64,000 bases of DNA from Girardinichthys multiradiatus (lineage: Eukaryota > Chordata > Actinopteri > Cyprinodontiformes > Goodeidae). The position numbers were made by a program, and so were the translations under genes. The stretch is from NCBI RefSeq assembly GCF_021462225.1, contig NC_061802.1, forward strand, positions 4,235,859-4,299,858, given 5' to 3'. Every line of letters begins with the position of its first letter. Position 1 is the stretch's first letter. The notes under the pieces are model-generated. The model did no database searches. It worked only from the letters and a program-made list of their open reading frames with translations, and had not been told where the DNA came from. This document shows positions 42,901 to 53,078 of this stretch, in pieces.

Positions 42901-45343
42901 TATTAGTCATATATCTGCAGTCAGTCGATGATCAGTAGAAGGATGATGCATCTCTCTGTCAGATCTGCTTGATTTCCCCTATTTCTGTAAAAAAATGACT
43001 TTCAGATACAGTTGATATATATACTGGTCCTTCTCAAAATATTAGCATATTGTGATAAAGTTCATTATTTTCCATAATGTCATGATGAAAATTTAACATT
43101 CATATATTTTAGATTCATTGCACACTAACTGAAATATTTCAGGTCTTTTATTGTCTTAATACGGATGATTGTGGCATACAGCTCATGAAAACCCAAAATT
43201 CCTGTCTCACAAAATTAGCATATCATTAAAAGGGTCTCTAAACGAGCTATGAACCTAATCATCTGAATCAACGAGTTAACTCTAAACACCTGCAAAAGAT
43301 TCCTGAGGCCTTTAAAACTCCCAGCCTGGTTCATCACTCAAAACCCCAATCATGGGTAAGACTGCCGACCTGACTGCTGTCCATAAGCCCACTATTGACA
43401 CCCTCAAGCAAGAGGGTAAGACACAGAAAGAAATTTCTGTACGAATAGGCTGTTCCCAGAGTGATGTATCAAGGCACCTCAGTGGGAAGTCTGTGGGAAG
43501 GAAAAAGTGTGGCAGAAAACGGTGCACAACGAGAAGAGGTGATCGGACCCTGAGGAAGATTGTGGAGAAGGGCCGATTCCAGACCTTGGGGGACCTGCAG
43601 AAGCAGTGGACTGAGTGTGGAGTAGAAACATCCAGAGCCACTGTGCACAGGTGTGTGCAGGAAATGGGCTACAGGTGCCGCATTCCCCAGGTCAAGCCAC
43701 TTTTGAACCAGAAACAGCGGCAGAAGCGCCTGACCTGGGCTACAGAGAAGCAGCACTGGACTGTTGCTCAGTGGTCCAAAGTACTTTTTTCGGATGAAAG
43801 CAAATTCTGCATGTCATTCGGAAATCAAGGTGCCAGAGTCTGGAGGAAGACTGGGGAGAAGGAAATGCCAAAATGCCAGAAGTCCAGTGTCAAGTACCCA
43901 CAGTCAGTGATGGTCTGGGGTGCCGTGTCAGCTGCTGGTGTTGGTCCACTGTGTTTTATCAAGGGCAGGGTCAATGCAGCTAGCTATCAGGAGATTTTGG
44001 AGCACTTCATGCTTCCATCTGCTGAAAAGCTTTATGGAGATGAAGATTTCATTTTTCAGCACGACCTGGCACCTGCTCACAGTGCCAAAACCACTGGTAA
44101 ATGGTTTACTGACCATGGTATCACTGTGCTCAATTGGCCTGCCAACTCTCCTGACCTGAACCCCATAGAGATTCTGTGGGATATTGTGAAGAGAACGTTG
44201 AGAGACTCAAGACCCAACACTCTGGATGAGCTAAAGGCTGCTATCGAAGCATCCTGGGCCTCCATAAGACCTCAGCAGTGCCACAGGCTGATTGCCTCCA
44301 TGCCACGCCGCATTGAAGCAGTCATTTCTGCAAAAGGATTCCCGACCAAGTATTGAGTGCATAACTGTACATGATTATTTGAAGGTTGACATTTTTTGTA
44401 TTAAAAACAATTTTCTTTTATTGGTCGGATGAAATATGCTAATTTTGTGAGATGGGAATTTTGGGTTTTCATGAGCTGTATGCCAAAATCATCCGTATTA
44501 AGATAATAAAAGACCTGAAATATTTCAGTTAGTGTGCGATGAATCTAAAATATATGAATGTTAAATTTTCATCATGACATTATGGAAAATAATGAACTTT
44601 ATCACAATATGCTAATATTTTGAGAAGGACCTGTATGTGTTTTCATGTCTCACACCTTCTCTTTTCTCCTCAACTTCCTCATATTGAAGTACACTCCCAC
44701 TACACAATATATTGTCCTGATCAGGTACAAGAACTGAACAGAAAATGAGTGGAAATGTGACCAGAGCCTAAAGAAAGTCTTTGAAAAGCCTTCAGAAAGC
44801 ACAAATCGCCTTTAAATGACAGAATGCTGGTAATAATTTTGTTATTGATCATTCCTGCTCTCTGCAACGTCTTTTCGATGCTTGTAACGTGTCGCTTCTT
44901 AAATCTTGCAGCTATTTTACATAATTTGAAAAACCATATGTAACTATAAAAAATCTAAATGATTACTGTCTCAAACTCTTTGTGAGCAGTATGAGTTACG
45001 CAAACTTGCTACTGCGTTTCAGGTGCGCATTTTTGCCAACCGCTTCCAGAATGACCAAAAGGCAGATCTGACAGCCATCCGGATCGCCTCACTGAACCCC
45101 ATCCTGGATCCCTGGATCTACATCCTCCTCAGGAGGTCCCTGTTCCGACGTTTGCTCAGTCTGTCCAGGAGATGCGACAGCCCCAGCATTTCCCCGCCTT
45201 TGACTCAAAGTGATCTGCTGTGTCCCGAAATCATGAAGGACCACGTGTTGACTCAGCTGATGTGCAACGCAAACATCATCACTCATCTGTCCGCCTCTGC
45301 CAGATTCCCACCGTATAACACTGAGATTCTCTGCGAGACCTGA
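39111..45343 (+). CDS. ptger4: Prostaglandin E2 receptor EP4-type (two exons)
   Basis: Exon 1 ends at 39914 (GTG|GTAATT) and exon 2 is 45023-45343 (acceptor TTTCAG). The phase-0 join gives APLV-VRIFANRF, as in EP4 where the intron falls in TM6. The product is a seven-helix rhodopsin-family receptor for PGE2 at the plasma membrane, normally Gs-coupled. Visible features: N-terminal glycosylation sites NFT and NES, TM1 with GNLIAILVL, AERY in place of DRY at the end of TM3, the prostanoid-specific GTWCFIDW in loop 2, paired Cys, and TM7 AIRIASLNPILDPWIYILLR. The Arg there binds the ligand carboxylate in this family. The start at 39111 is preferred (A at -3, G at +4; METPNFT); in-frame ATGs at 39045 and 39072 would add 22 or 13 residues. 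The length of 374 residues is well below human EP4 (488), because loop 3 and the tail are short. It may be a teleost ptger4 paralogue. Confidence 0.9.
40051..41572 (-). mobile_element. Young Tc1-like transposon, copy 2 (left end truncated)
   Basis: Same family as the copies at 13076 and 43024. The right end is complete (ending GGACCTG then TA). The left terminal repeat begins only at GATTCATTGCACACTAAC, so about 95 outer bases, including the tip, are missing. Without that tip the copy should not be mobilised. It lies in the ptger4 intron, opposite in orientation to copy 3. Confidence 0.93.
40240..41244 (-). pseudogene. Tc1-like transposase, copy 2, one nonsense codon
   Basis: Full-length 335-codon frame starting [10 protein letters not shown] and ending GFPTKY, interrupted only by TGA at 40678-40680. 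That is codon 189, where copy 3 has Trp in VMVWGAV. Both halves are in the same frame. The catalytic motifs ([23 protein letters not shown]) are present, with Ala in place of the Asp after NPIENLW and Leu in place of Ser before the first catalytic Asp. Confidence 0.93.
41575..42420 (-). mobile_element. Tc1-like fossil in the ptger4 intron
   Basis: Reads as a reverse-strand Tc1-like gene in decay: ATTGCTTTGCAATCACATTA, AGCTGGATTTAGACCTGGAC, ACTGGGCCATCACACATGAA, CCACCACAATGTTTCACCAT and TCAGATGATGGATTGAGCAG. Similar wording is found at 34860-35187 with 36156-36420, so both derive from one old family. Confidence 0.6.
43024..44633 (+). mobile_element. Young Tc1-like transposon, copy 3, structurally complete
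   Basis: TA dinucleotides flank both ends (43022-43023, 44634-44635), with terminal inverted repeats of about 210 bp. The left tip reads CTGGTCC where the right tip (in reverse) reads CAGGTCC, a single mismatch. Between them is a single uninterrupted transposase gene. It lies in the ptger4 intron in the same orientation as the receptor gene. Confidence 0.96.
43352..44356 (+). CDS. Tc1-like DD34E transposase, intact
   Basis: A 334-residue protein, the usual Tc1 size, that cuts and pastes its own element at TA sites in the nucleus. Residues 1-110 form the paired-like DNA-binding region with two helix-turn-helix parts (KTQKEISVRIGCSQSDVSRH and a second around [16 protein letters not shown]). 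A basic linker ([17 protein letters not shown]) lies between them. The catalytic triad is D148 (FSDESKF), D238 (FQHDLAPAH) and E273 (LNPIEILWD), with 34 residues between D238 and E273. Residue 274 is Ile, where copies 1 and 2 have Asn right after the catalytic Glu. The start ATG is preceded by AATC. Whether it is active cannot be told from sequence. Confidence 0.95.
   Translation: MGKTADLTAVHKPTIDTLKQEGKTQKEISVRIGCSQSDVSRHLSGKSVGRKKCGRKRCTTRRGDRTLRKIVEKGRFQTLGDLQKQWTECGVETSRATVHRCVQEMGYRCRIPQVKPLLNQKQRQKRLTWATEKQHWTVAQWSKVLFSDESKFCMSFGNQGARVWRKTGEKEMPKCQKSSVKYPQSVMVWGAVSAAGVGPLCFIKGRVNAASYQEILEHFMLPSAEKLYGDEDFIFQHDLAPAHSAKTTGKWFTDHGITVLNWPANSPDLNPIEILWDIVKRTLRDSRPNTLDELKAAIEASWASIRPQQCHRLIASMPRRIEAVISAKGFPTKY
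44636..45022. other. 3' end of the ptger4 intron
   Basis: Unique-looking AT-rich sequence ending in the acceptor TTTCAG at 45017-45022. Confidence 0.6.
45023..45343 (+). CDS. ptger4: ptger4 exon 2 (TM7 and C-tail)
   Basis: Encodes the start of extracellular loop 3, TM7 with NPILDPWIY, and a tail of roughly 65 residues ending TEILCET. The tail has Ser clusters (SLSRR, SPSISPP) but is much shorter than the Ser/Thr-rich tail of human EP4, which controls arrestin binding and internalisation. Confidence 0.9.
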   Translation: MRIFANRFQNDQKADLTAIRIASLNPILDPWIYILLRRSLFRRLLSLSRRCDSPSISPPLTQSDLLCPEIMKDHVLTQLMCNANIITHLSASARFPPYNTEILCET

Positions 45344-45556
45344 AGCTTTGCAGAATCGGTGGATGTTAGTTGTGAGCACCTGCAGGGAAGCAGAGAAACT
45401 CAGTGGGACAGAAAAACTGAGATGGCTACATAAATCTCCACGGTAACCGGACATGCAGAGATGAACACAAGAAACGTTTGTACACACAAACAAGGAATAT
45501 GACTTCAGTTCCACTTTGCTCTTAAGAAATTCTAAAAATATAATATACATACAAAC

Positions 45557-45589
<33 letters not shown>
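45557..45589. repeat. (AT)n microsatellite
   Basis: Run of AT dinucleotides followed by GATT units, about 210 bp after the ptger4 stop codon. Confidence 0.9.
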
Positions 45590-45619
45590 GATTGATTGAT
45601 TGATAGATATAAGATATAT

Positions 45620-46412
45620 GGAGGGAAGGTCAGCCCTGATAATTCTCTCTGCAGATCTAATCGTTCGTTGTAGTTTGGACCTGTTCTATTTTGTGACTAA
45701 GCCAAACCAAACAGTGATGGACGAACACAGGACAGACGGATTGATGGCAGTGTAGAAGAGGACCACCAGCTCCTGTGGAAGGTGCCACAGGAAGTATAGT
45801 CTCTGCTGGGTCTTCTGATGTCTATGTGTGAGGACCAGCTTTCTCCTAGGAACCAGAAGAAAGTAGACACGGTGTGGTTGAGGATTGTGAAGGGACAGTG
45901 TGGGGGTGTTCTCCAGAAGTTCACCATCATCTTCAGTCCTGAGTGGATTAAGTTCCAGGTGGTTCTGAGTGCACCATCTCCTGTCTGTCTGCATACAGAC
46001 AGGAGATGGACCTGTCGATCCATCTCTTGTCTGTATGCAGACTCCCCAGCTGCTGCCAGTCAGTCAGGAAGTTGGTTATCCACTGACAGGTGGAGGCCAC
46101 CACTGTGAGCTGGGTGAGCTTCTGGTGGAGGATGTCTGGGTCAATGGTGATGAAGGCCAAGCTAAAGTCCACAGACAGAATCCTGGTAATAGGCCTGTAG
46201 TTGTTTAGCGCCGTGATGGTGCGTTTCTTGGAGACCAAGATGATGGCGAGGCGTTTGAAGCACGAAGGAGCCTCACACACCTTCAGAGACTTGTAGGTCT
46301 GAGTGAAGATGGGGACCAGTTGGTCAGTGCAGGCTTTCAGGAATGAGGGCCTTCCTGGTCTTCTAAAAGAGCCCATTTACTTCTTCCTCAGAGATCTCAC
46401 ATGCAGGTAGGG
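45620..46412 (-). mobile_element. LINE reverse-transcriptase fragments downstream of ptger4
   Basis: Minus-strand frames read PSFLKACTDQLVPIFTQTYK, PSCFKRLAIILVSKKRTITA, LNNYRPI, VDFSLAFITIDPDILHQKL and CQWITNFLTD. This is the canonical RT order including the catalytic-Asp box (VDFSxAF). They are followed by RRKLVLTHRHQKTQQRLYFL and SSITVWFG from further on in the protein. The segment in between is deleted and replaced by palindromic sequence (45974-46043). Frameshifted, dead. Confidence 0.72.
45974..46043. repeat. Nested palindromes inside a LINE fragment
   Basis: Arms 45974-45988 and 45995-46009 are perfect reverse complements (15 bp, starting CCATCTCCTG) around the loop CTGCAT. A second, larger inverted copy of the same words (TCCATCTC.TGTCTGTATGCA, one mismatch) follows at about 46019-46041. 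Confidence 0.9.
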
Positions 46413-48815
46413 GGTGTGAGGAGAGGAGTGTGATTGGTGCATGGGGAGCTTTATTTATTAGATGAAAACAGAAAGAAATACTCCCTTATTCTTATGAGCC
46501 CTTATTCTGTACCTGTCAGTGTTTTACATGACCTGTGTGGCCTGGCCTTAATACTGCAGTTTGATTTGTTGTAAAATCTCTGGGTTATTTCCTCCAAAAG
46601 CCTATCTTCATCTTGACCCTTCACCTTATCTGTCAGCACATTCTACTTTCTCATGTTAAAACATAAATATTCCTCTGAACTAACCGCTTATGGACATTAT
46701 AAAGGTCTTCCTTAAATCACAATGATGCCATATTTTATATATGTAAAGTTGTTCAAACTTCTCATTAAAACTTTTTATTTCTTTTCTTTTAGGGAGCCAA
46801 GACGAAAAAAAAAAAAATCAAAGCCATTAAAAAGTTTTATTGCAAATAAAGTTCTGCTTTAAAAGTGTCTTTCTTGTAACTCCAGTAAAAAAAACATGTT
46901 TTTTTTTTGTCAGATTAAATCTGAAAAGCAAAGCTTCTTGAACCAGAGGCCTAAATAAAAGAACTAGGAAAACACAACAAAGCAAAACACATCGATCAGA
47001 AACATGGAAAAACAGAATAATCATAAATATACTCACAATTAGAACAAAAAAAATTACAGGAAATAAAGGAATTCATAACGAAACCAAAAACATTTTTATC
47101 GAAGCAGTTTTGCTGTAAAATGTTTTGATTTCTTGTTTTCCTACATTCCATGTAAAAAAAGAAAAGAAAAGCCTTAGATACATTTTGTCTCATATTTAAA
47201 GCCAGGTTTGCATCAATTGTGAGACGTGAAAAATGCACATCTCCCAATGCACTGACCTAAGCATGCTGGAGTCCTGCTGAAAGTCAGTCTGAGCATGCTC
47301 AGTGTTGTTTGTGGTTCAAGATTAATTACATGGAAAAGTGCAGAGAACCTTGTTGCAGAATGTAGAGCAGCATTAGCTCCTGTAAATGAATAATATTTAT
47401 TTGCAGGATTTCTGGTCCGAAGTAACCTCAAAATCTAAATATTCTGCTGCCAAACAACTTTTACTAAGAAAAATTACAGGACAATTGATGAATTAGTCAT
47501 CCACTAGGGGGCGGAAGAACAACAGCTGATGGACATTTAGAGGGAACTTTAGTTTTGGATTTGTCACTATAAGCAGCACATAAATACAAATATGTTACTT
47601 CAGGTGATCTATTTCCATCGTTATTTAAATTTTTAATGAGACAAAAAGGAACTCATGAATCATATTTTAATTAAATGCTCACCTGAAGTTACTCACTGTA
47701 CTGCAGAGTAAAACAGTAGAGGCAGTTTTGCAAATAAATTTTATCTCCACTATGCATAAAGCACAATTACTATTTCCTTCCCCCTTCTGGCTGTTGTTTA
47801 AGGTACCAGGCGGTCCCTTTGTTGGGCCACACTGGACCTACCTGACCAGATGCAGCTAAAGTGCTGAAAGAGTATCTGCCCCACTAAATGTTTCTTCTGA
47901 TTCCTTTGTTTTGATACAAGACCCCAATTTGTTGCATTTTTCCAGTTTGTTCATAATTATTTGTATTTATCCATAAAGCCTGGTGAATCCAATAATTAGT
48001 GAGGCATTTAAAATTCTTCTTGCATATAAACCCCTGAATAATCGAGCTATTCTACCTCCTGAGGGACTCAGTTACTCGCTGCTTTTAGGTTTTTTTTCTG
48101 ATTTTGTAATAAATGGATTCATTGTGAAATAGAGAGTTTCAGGAACCTGTCAAGATCTAGTCAGCTCAGGAACAAATTAGGTTCTTTTTTAGTTTGAAGT
48201 GCTTTGGATTATTTGTGTCCTTGATCCAATTGTGTCATCTTTTGAAAGTAAGTGGTTTTTCTTCTGTTACTAAATAATTTAAATGTGAGATTTGGCTCCT
48301 TTTAGCTTTGCTTTATTAATCTATAGCTTTTTATTCCCATCTTAGAATGTGTTTTTGCTGCACTTTTTATTAGGAAAACCCCCAGAGACACTGGATGCCA
48401 AATGGGTAGAAGGTCTATTGTGCAGGACTAAGGTTAGTTTGTAACATGCTGGCCCACAGCAGACGAGCTTGAATCACTGAAGTTCTCCAGGCTTCCTAAT
48501 TATTTTCTGATACATTTCGAACATACACTTTACAAATCCATCAATCACATGAGCATAAAACACACTTTCAGAGCTGAATCTGTTTTCTTTCAGCCATGTA
48601 AGGAAACAAGTTTTGGATGCATCGTCACAGGCTCTCAGATTTTGTTGTTCGTTATGTATGCAACCATATGTACAGGAATGATGGTTCCCAACACACTTTA
48701 ATATAAAAATGTACTTCACTATTTACAAACAATTTGATTTAAAAAAAACAAATATGGTCTTTTCTGTAAAAACAAAAAAAAATAGATGCATACAAAATGT
48801 TAAAAGGATTTCTAT
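46413..48815. other. Intergenic sequence and aspm 3' flank
   Basis: AT-rich. The right part is likely the aspm 3' untranslated region on the minus strand; TTTATT words (reverse-complement polyadenylation signals) occur at several places, for example near 48311, but I cannot choose the used one. Confidence 0.4.
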
Positions 48816-51800
48816 CTACAATACAATGGACAGAGTTTCTGCCACCATCTGAATTGCCCTGAGAGGATCCACAATGTCTTTTAGTTTGTCCTTCCTGAGA
48901 ACCCAATCTGGTGCAAACCTGAAAAACAGACAAACATCCCTTTAGTTTCCACTGCAAACACAGAGCACACAGGCCGATCGAATGCACCTACTTTGGTATT
49001 GGCCGAGATTTCCGAGGCGTCGCCGGAACAAAGAAGCTGCCGTTAATTGAAGCGTTTATTTTCTGCCTGATTATGGTTCTTTCTTCGTCCATCTTGTGTT
49101 TGCGAGCAGTGAGCCGGTAGATACTGCGGATCCTGTCCAAAGCCCTAGGGAGCTTAACCACCTCCTGAAGAGAAATAGCTGATATTTAGTTTCTTTAAAA
49201 CTGCAGTAAAATCAGATATTTGTAAGTGATTGTGCAGACCTCAGCGCGACGCTTGTCCTGCAGCAGCAGAGCGAGGAGGAAGCAGGCTTTGGTGAATATG
49301 CTCCCACCCTTTTCGGCCACCTTATCCCCAGCCTTCTCCCGGTATTTTTGCAGTAAATCCAGCAGGATTTCCAGGGAATTTTCCACCGAATACACCGCCT
49401 CTATGGTCATGTGGTACTGAGGGAAGAACAAGAGTAAAAACAGGGCAATTAAAGCCTGGAGCATGGACAGAGGAAAAGAGAAGCACTTTCTCACATGGAT
49501 TACAGGTCGACACATTTTAACCCTACTTCGTATAAAGTAAAAACTCAAAACGGTTTTGGCTAAATATCTAAATATGAAAAACATTATGTCAAATGTATTA
49601 ACTTTTTATAGAAGACAAACCTCAAACTAATTACAATAGATTTCTTCCAGTTTAAATGAAGTTAAAAATATATTGGAGTTTTTATGCTGGCATTTACAGA
49701 ACAAAATAAGAATCTCTTAAAAACTTATTTATTCAGTGAACCATAAACCTCAAGTGTCACTTTTGACACATTTTTATCAGGCTTTGCTAAAACAGCTCAT
49801 GATGTTTAAAATACTACTTAACGTACAAATGCTAACAACTCATTTTGAAATGTTTGAAAGATATGTTTTTATTTTAATACCTACAACTATCAGAGGTTAA
49901 AGACAGCCTTCTTGGTCTGAAGTATTTCTCTAGCGCGTGGCACAAGTACTACTCAGTTCTTGCACCAGAGTACAGATACAGGCGGTTTTTAAAGAAAGTA
50001 CAAGCAGGGCCACTCATTAAAAAATTATCAGTATTAATTAAAAGTATTATTCAAAGAGTTTGGGAAAAACACTCCATTTGATGCAATTTAGGAAGATCAG
50101 ATTGTCTTGAAGCATAAAATGTTCCCCTAAACCTTTCCTTTAAAAGAACTGAAAAACAAATTCAAATGCAGCATATTATCTAAAAAATAAAAGAGACCAA
50201 AATAAGACATTAATTTCCCTTCAACAGTCTTTTAAAATAAATTTAAACTGCTGAAGCCCGTGTCTGTATTAGCTGGCCATAAACTCCACCATGTTTAAAT
50301 TTCCAGAGGCTGCAAAGATTTGTCGTGTCGTCCGGTGATGAAGACACCACCAGGTAACATCTTGCACATCACCTGTTTATGATCAGCGTCTGTGTCTATA
50401 GTTTTTCCACACAAATGAACTGATTCCATCATTTCTGTCTACTAAACACTGCTGCTGCTGCATCAACACGAGCTGGTAATTTAGCACCTTTGCCAAACTC
50501 AGACATTGACATTTTGGTTGTTTTATACCATTTATCCCAGGTATGAAATCTTGCAGAACCTGCGAGAGGTTTAACACCAATCATGGGTTAATCCAAACCC
50601 ACCAGGGTTAACTTGCTGCCTCTCTCCTCTCATCCTTATGGGGACTTTTCAAAACAAAACCACAATATTCATGTGGGTTCAGACATTACAAAATAAGAGC
50701 ATACATGCAAAGTCAAATATGCCAAAATAAAAAGTTATTTGTGATCATTTGGAGCTCAAATCAAAACTGAACGATTAAATCTGTAAATTTCAAAGCACAA
50801 GTACCAGTTTTTCACAAACATGGATAAAAATGAGAAATCCGGTCAACTAAAAACCATCAATGTAAAGGATCTGTATTATGAATAATGCACGAGGTAAATC
50901 TGAGCTGTGACCCGACTGTTACAGTGACATCACAGATGGACACAGTGGTTTCTGCTCTGTGCCCTGTATACCTTTGAGAGGTTGAGGAGGATCTGGATGG
51001 AGAAGGTGATGACCTCCATGCAGGGTCCGCTCCTGTTGCAGCTGCGTATCAGCGTGAAGATGGTGTTGGTGGCTCCTCTGTCCACCAGCCGCTCACAGCA
51101 CTCTGGTGACAGCCTAGTAGCGGTCTCTGCACACAGAAACACATTTGATGAAGACATAAAGCACCACTTTTTCTGCTACCAACAGTTGAAAAGATACTTG
51201 TGTCAGTTGCTGAAAGTCTGGATGTAAGGAAATCAGGACGGCATAAACAATATTATAATCCCACGTCTTACCAAGGTTTTTCAAGGCTTCCAGGATATAG
51301 GAGAAGTGTTTGTATCGGAGGAGATACTCCAACGCAGAAGACGTCTTGTTGCACAGTTTATCTTCCTCTTGTACTTCAGCAGAGACTTTGAGCAAGCGAT
51401 GCCTCAACTTCACAAGCTTAGGATCGTCGTTCAGCATGCGGGAGCGGTGTCCTCTCCACAGAGCCTGGAGGGACAGAAGATGAGAGATGTCTGAGACCGA
51501 CTTCCTGTCAAAGCCAGTTCTGTCATTATGAACAGTAAGCTCCTGAAACTCCTGGACCATGCAGTTCTGGTCAGACGTTTACATTAATTCATCATCGACA
51601 CGAAAGTCATTTTAATTTGAGCCTTTTAATGATTCATCTCCACCGTTTTTTTATACAATATTTAGCATGAAGGGCGACTCATTACCTCCAAACATGTGTC
51701 ATGAGCTTTAACATAAAACTGACTGGATATTGGACCACTCTCCTCATCAGAAACAACAGAGCTCACCTAAACCCATCTGTTTCCTAGCATGGACACAGTT

Positions 51801-53078
51801 TTCAAGCACAATCCACAGATTTTGACCCAAAACTGGTTTTAATGTGTGTTTGGGATCATTGGCACCATCAAACAACCAACCTCGGTGGAGCTGAAGAGTC
51901 TGTAGGTCATTTAGCCACCGCTTTGTGCAATGCACCCGTACCGCCGGCAGGCAAACAGAACCTCAGCATGACGTTGCCACCACCATGCATGACAACTGGT
52001 AGAGTGAAAACTTAAGTCATGCTCGAAGGTGTCCGTTTTGGACCAAGTGCTTTATTTTGGGTCAGCATTCTCTCGAACGATGGTTACATAAACTTCACTT
52101 GACTGGTGTTCCAGCGTCTTCCAGTCTATGACAGGTTTGAACCTCGTCGGTTGCTTGATTGTTCCTGAACAGCCTAAACTAATATGCTGCCTCTGAAGGT
52201 CACATTTTGGGTCAGATGGTTGCAACTTCGGAAACATGGCCGCGTTCCAACGGGAGAATGACCCCAAACCGACTGGTTTCAGAACGGATAAGCAGATTAA
52301 CATCATTTCTGATGAGAAGACTGGTCAGATCTCCAACCAGTATCAGCCCAGAAGCTTGCTGATGGCTACAAAAAGTGAGAGGTTTCCCTGCATTTTCTTA
52401 AAGTGTATTTACCAAATATTATCAGGGTGTATGTTTATATCTGAATCAGTTTATAAAATGTTTAGATTATGCAAATAAAAGAAAATCAAACCATAACTTC
52501 AAACTTCTGCATCCACTTTTTTCCCCCCCACAAAACATTTTTTTATCAATTCATCCTGAAAAGTGACACTTCAGATAAATCATTTAAAACCCCACATTAG
52601 GATGGCGTTTTTTAAACTTCTGACCAGATTCAACTTTAGATGGATTGCCACACCTGAGCTTTGACAAAGCCTCGTTGAACTATCTTCTGGCGTCTGATGA
52701 GGAGGAATTTCTGGGCCGCCTGCTGGATGATGGAGGCAGCTTTGTGGCGGAGCGCCAGCCAACGCCTGACGGCTCTCTGAGCCACCACCACCTTCATCCT
52801 GTCCTCCAGATATCGTCTCCTCTGCAGCCTCGCTCTAACCCATCGCTAAGAAAAGCCCAGAGAACAGTTTGATCAGGCGCTGCACTCTTCCCCGACAGGA
52901 CATTATTGGCTCTGGCTTGTAACTGTACCTGTACGGTAACGACAGAATGGACCTGTCTCTTTGCTGATTCCAAAGCCCAGTGCGCTCTCAGGGCTCGTTG
53001 GATCTTTATGGCACATAGGTGATGGAAAACTGCAGCCGTAAAACGGAGTCTCCGCTCTGCCTGGGCATCCTCCAGGGC
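48816..53078 (-). CDS. aspm: aspm C-terminal exons (last IQ units, ARM-like region, end)
   Basis: Seven exons. 52929-53078 and 52654-52845 carry the last long-helix IQ-like units ([39 protein letters not shown]). 51272-51464, 50972-51126 and 49240-49416 encode an ARM/HEAT-like stretch ([51 protein letters not shown]). 48992-49164 and 48816-48918 finish with [20 protein letters not shown]. For 50972-51126 the acceptor TGTGCAG at 51127-51128 is chosen because a start two bases later gives an in-frame stop. Confidence 0.93.
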
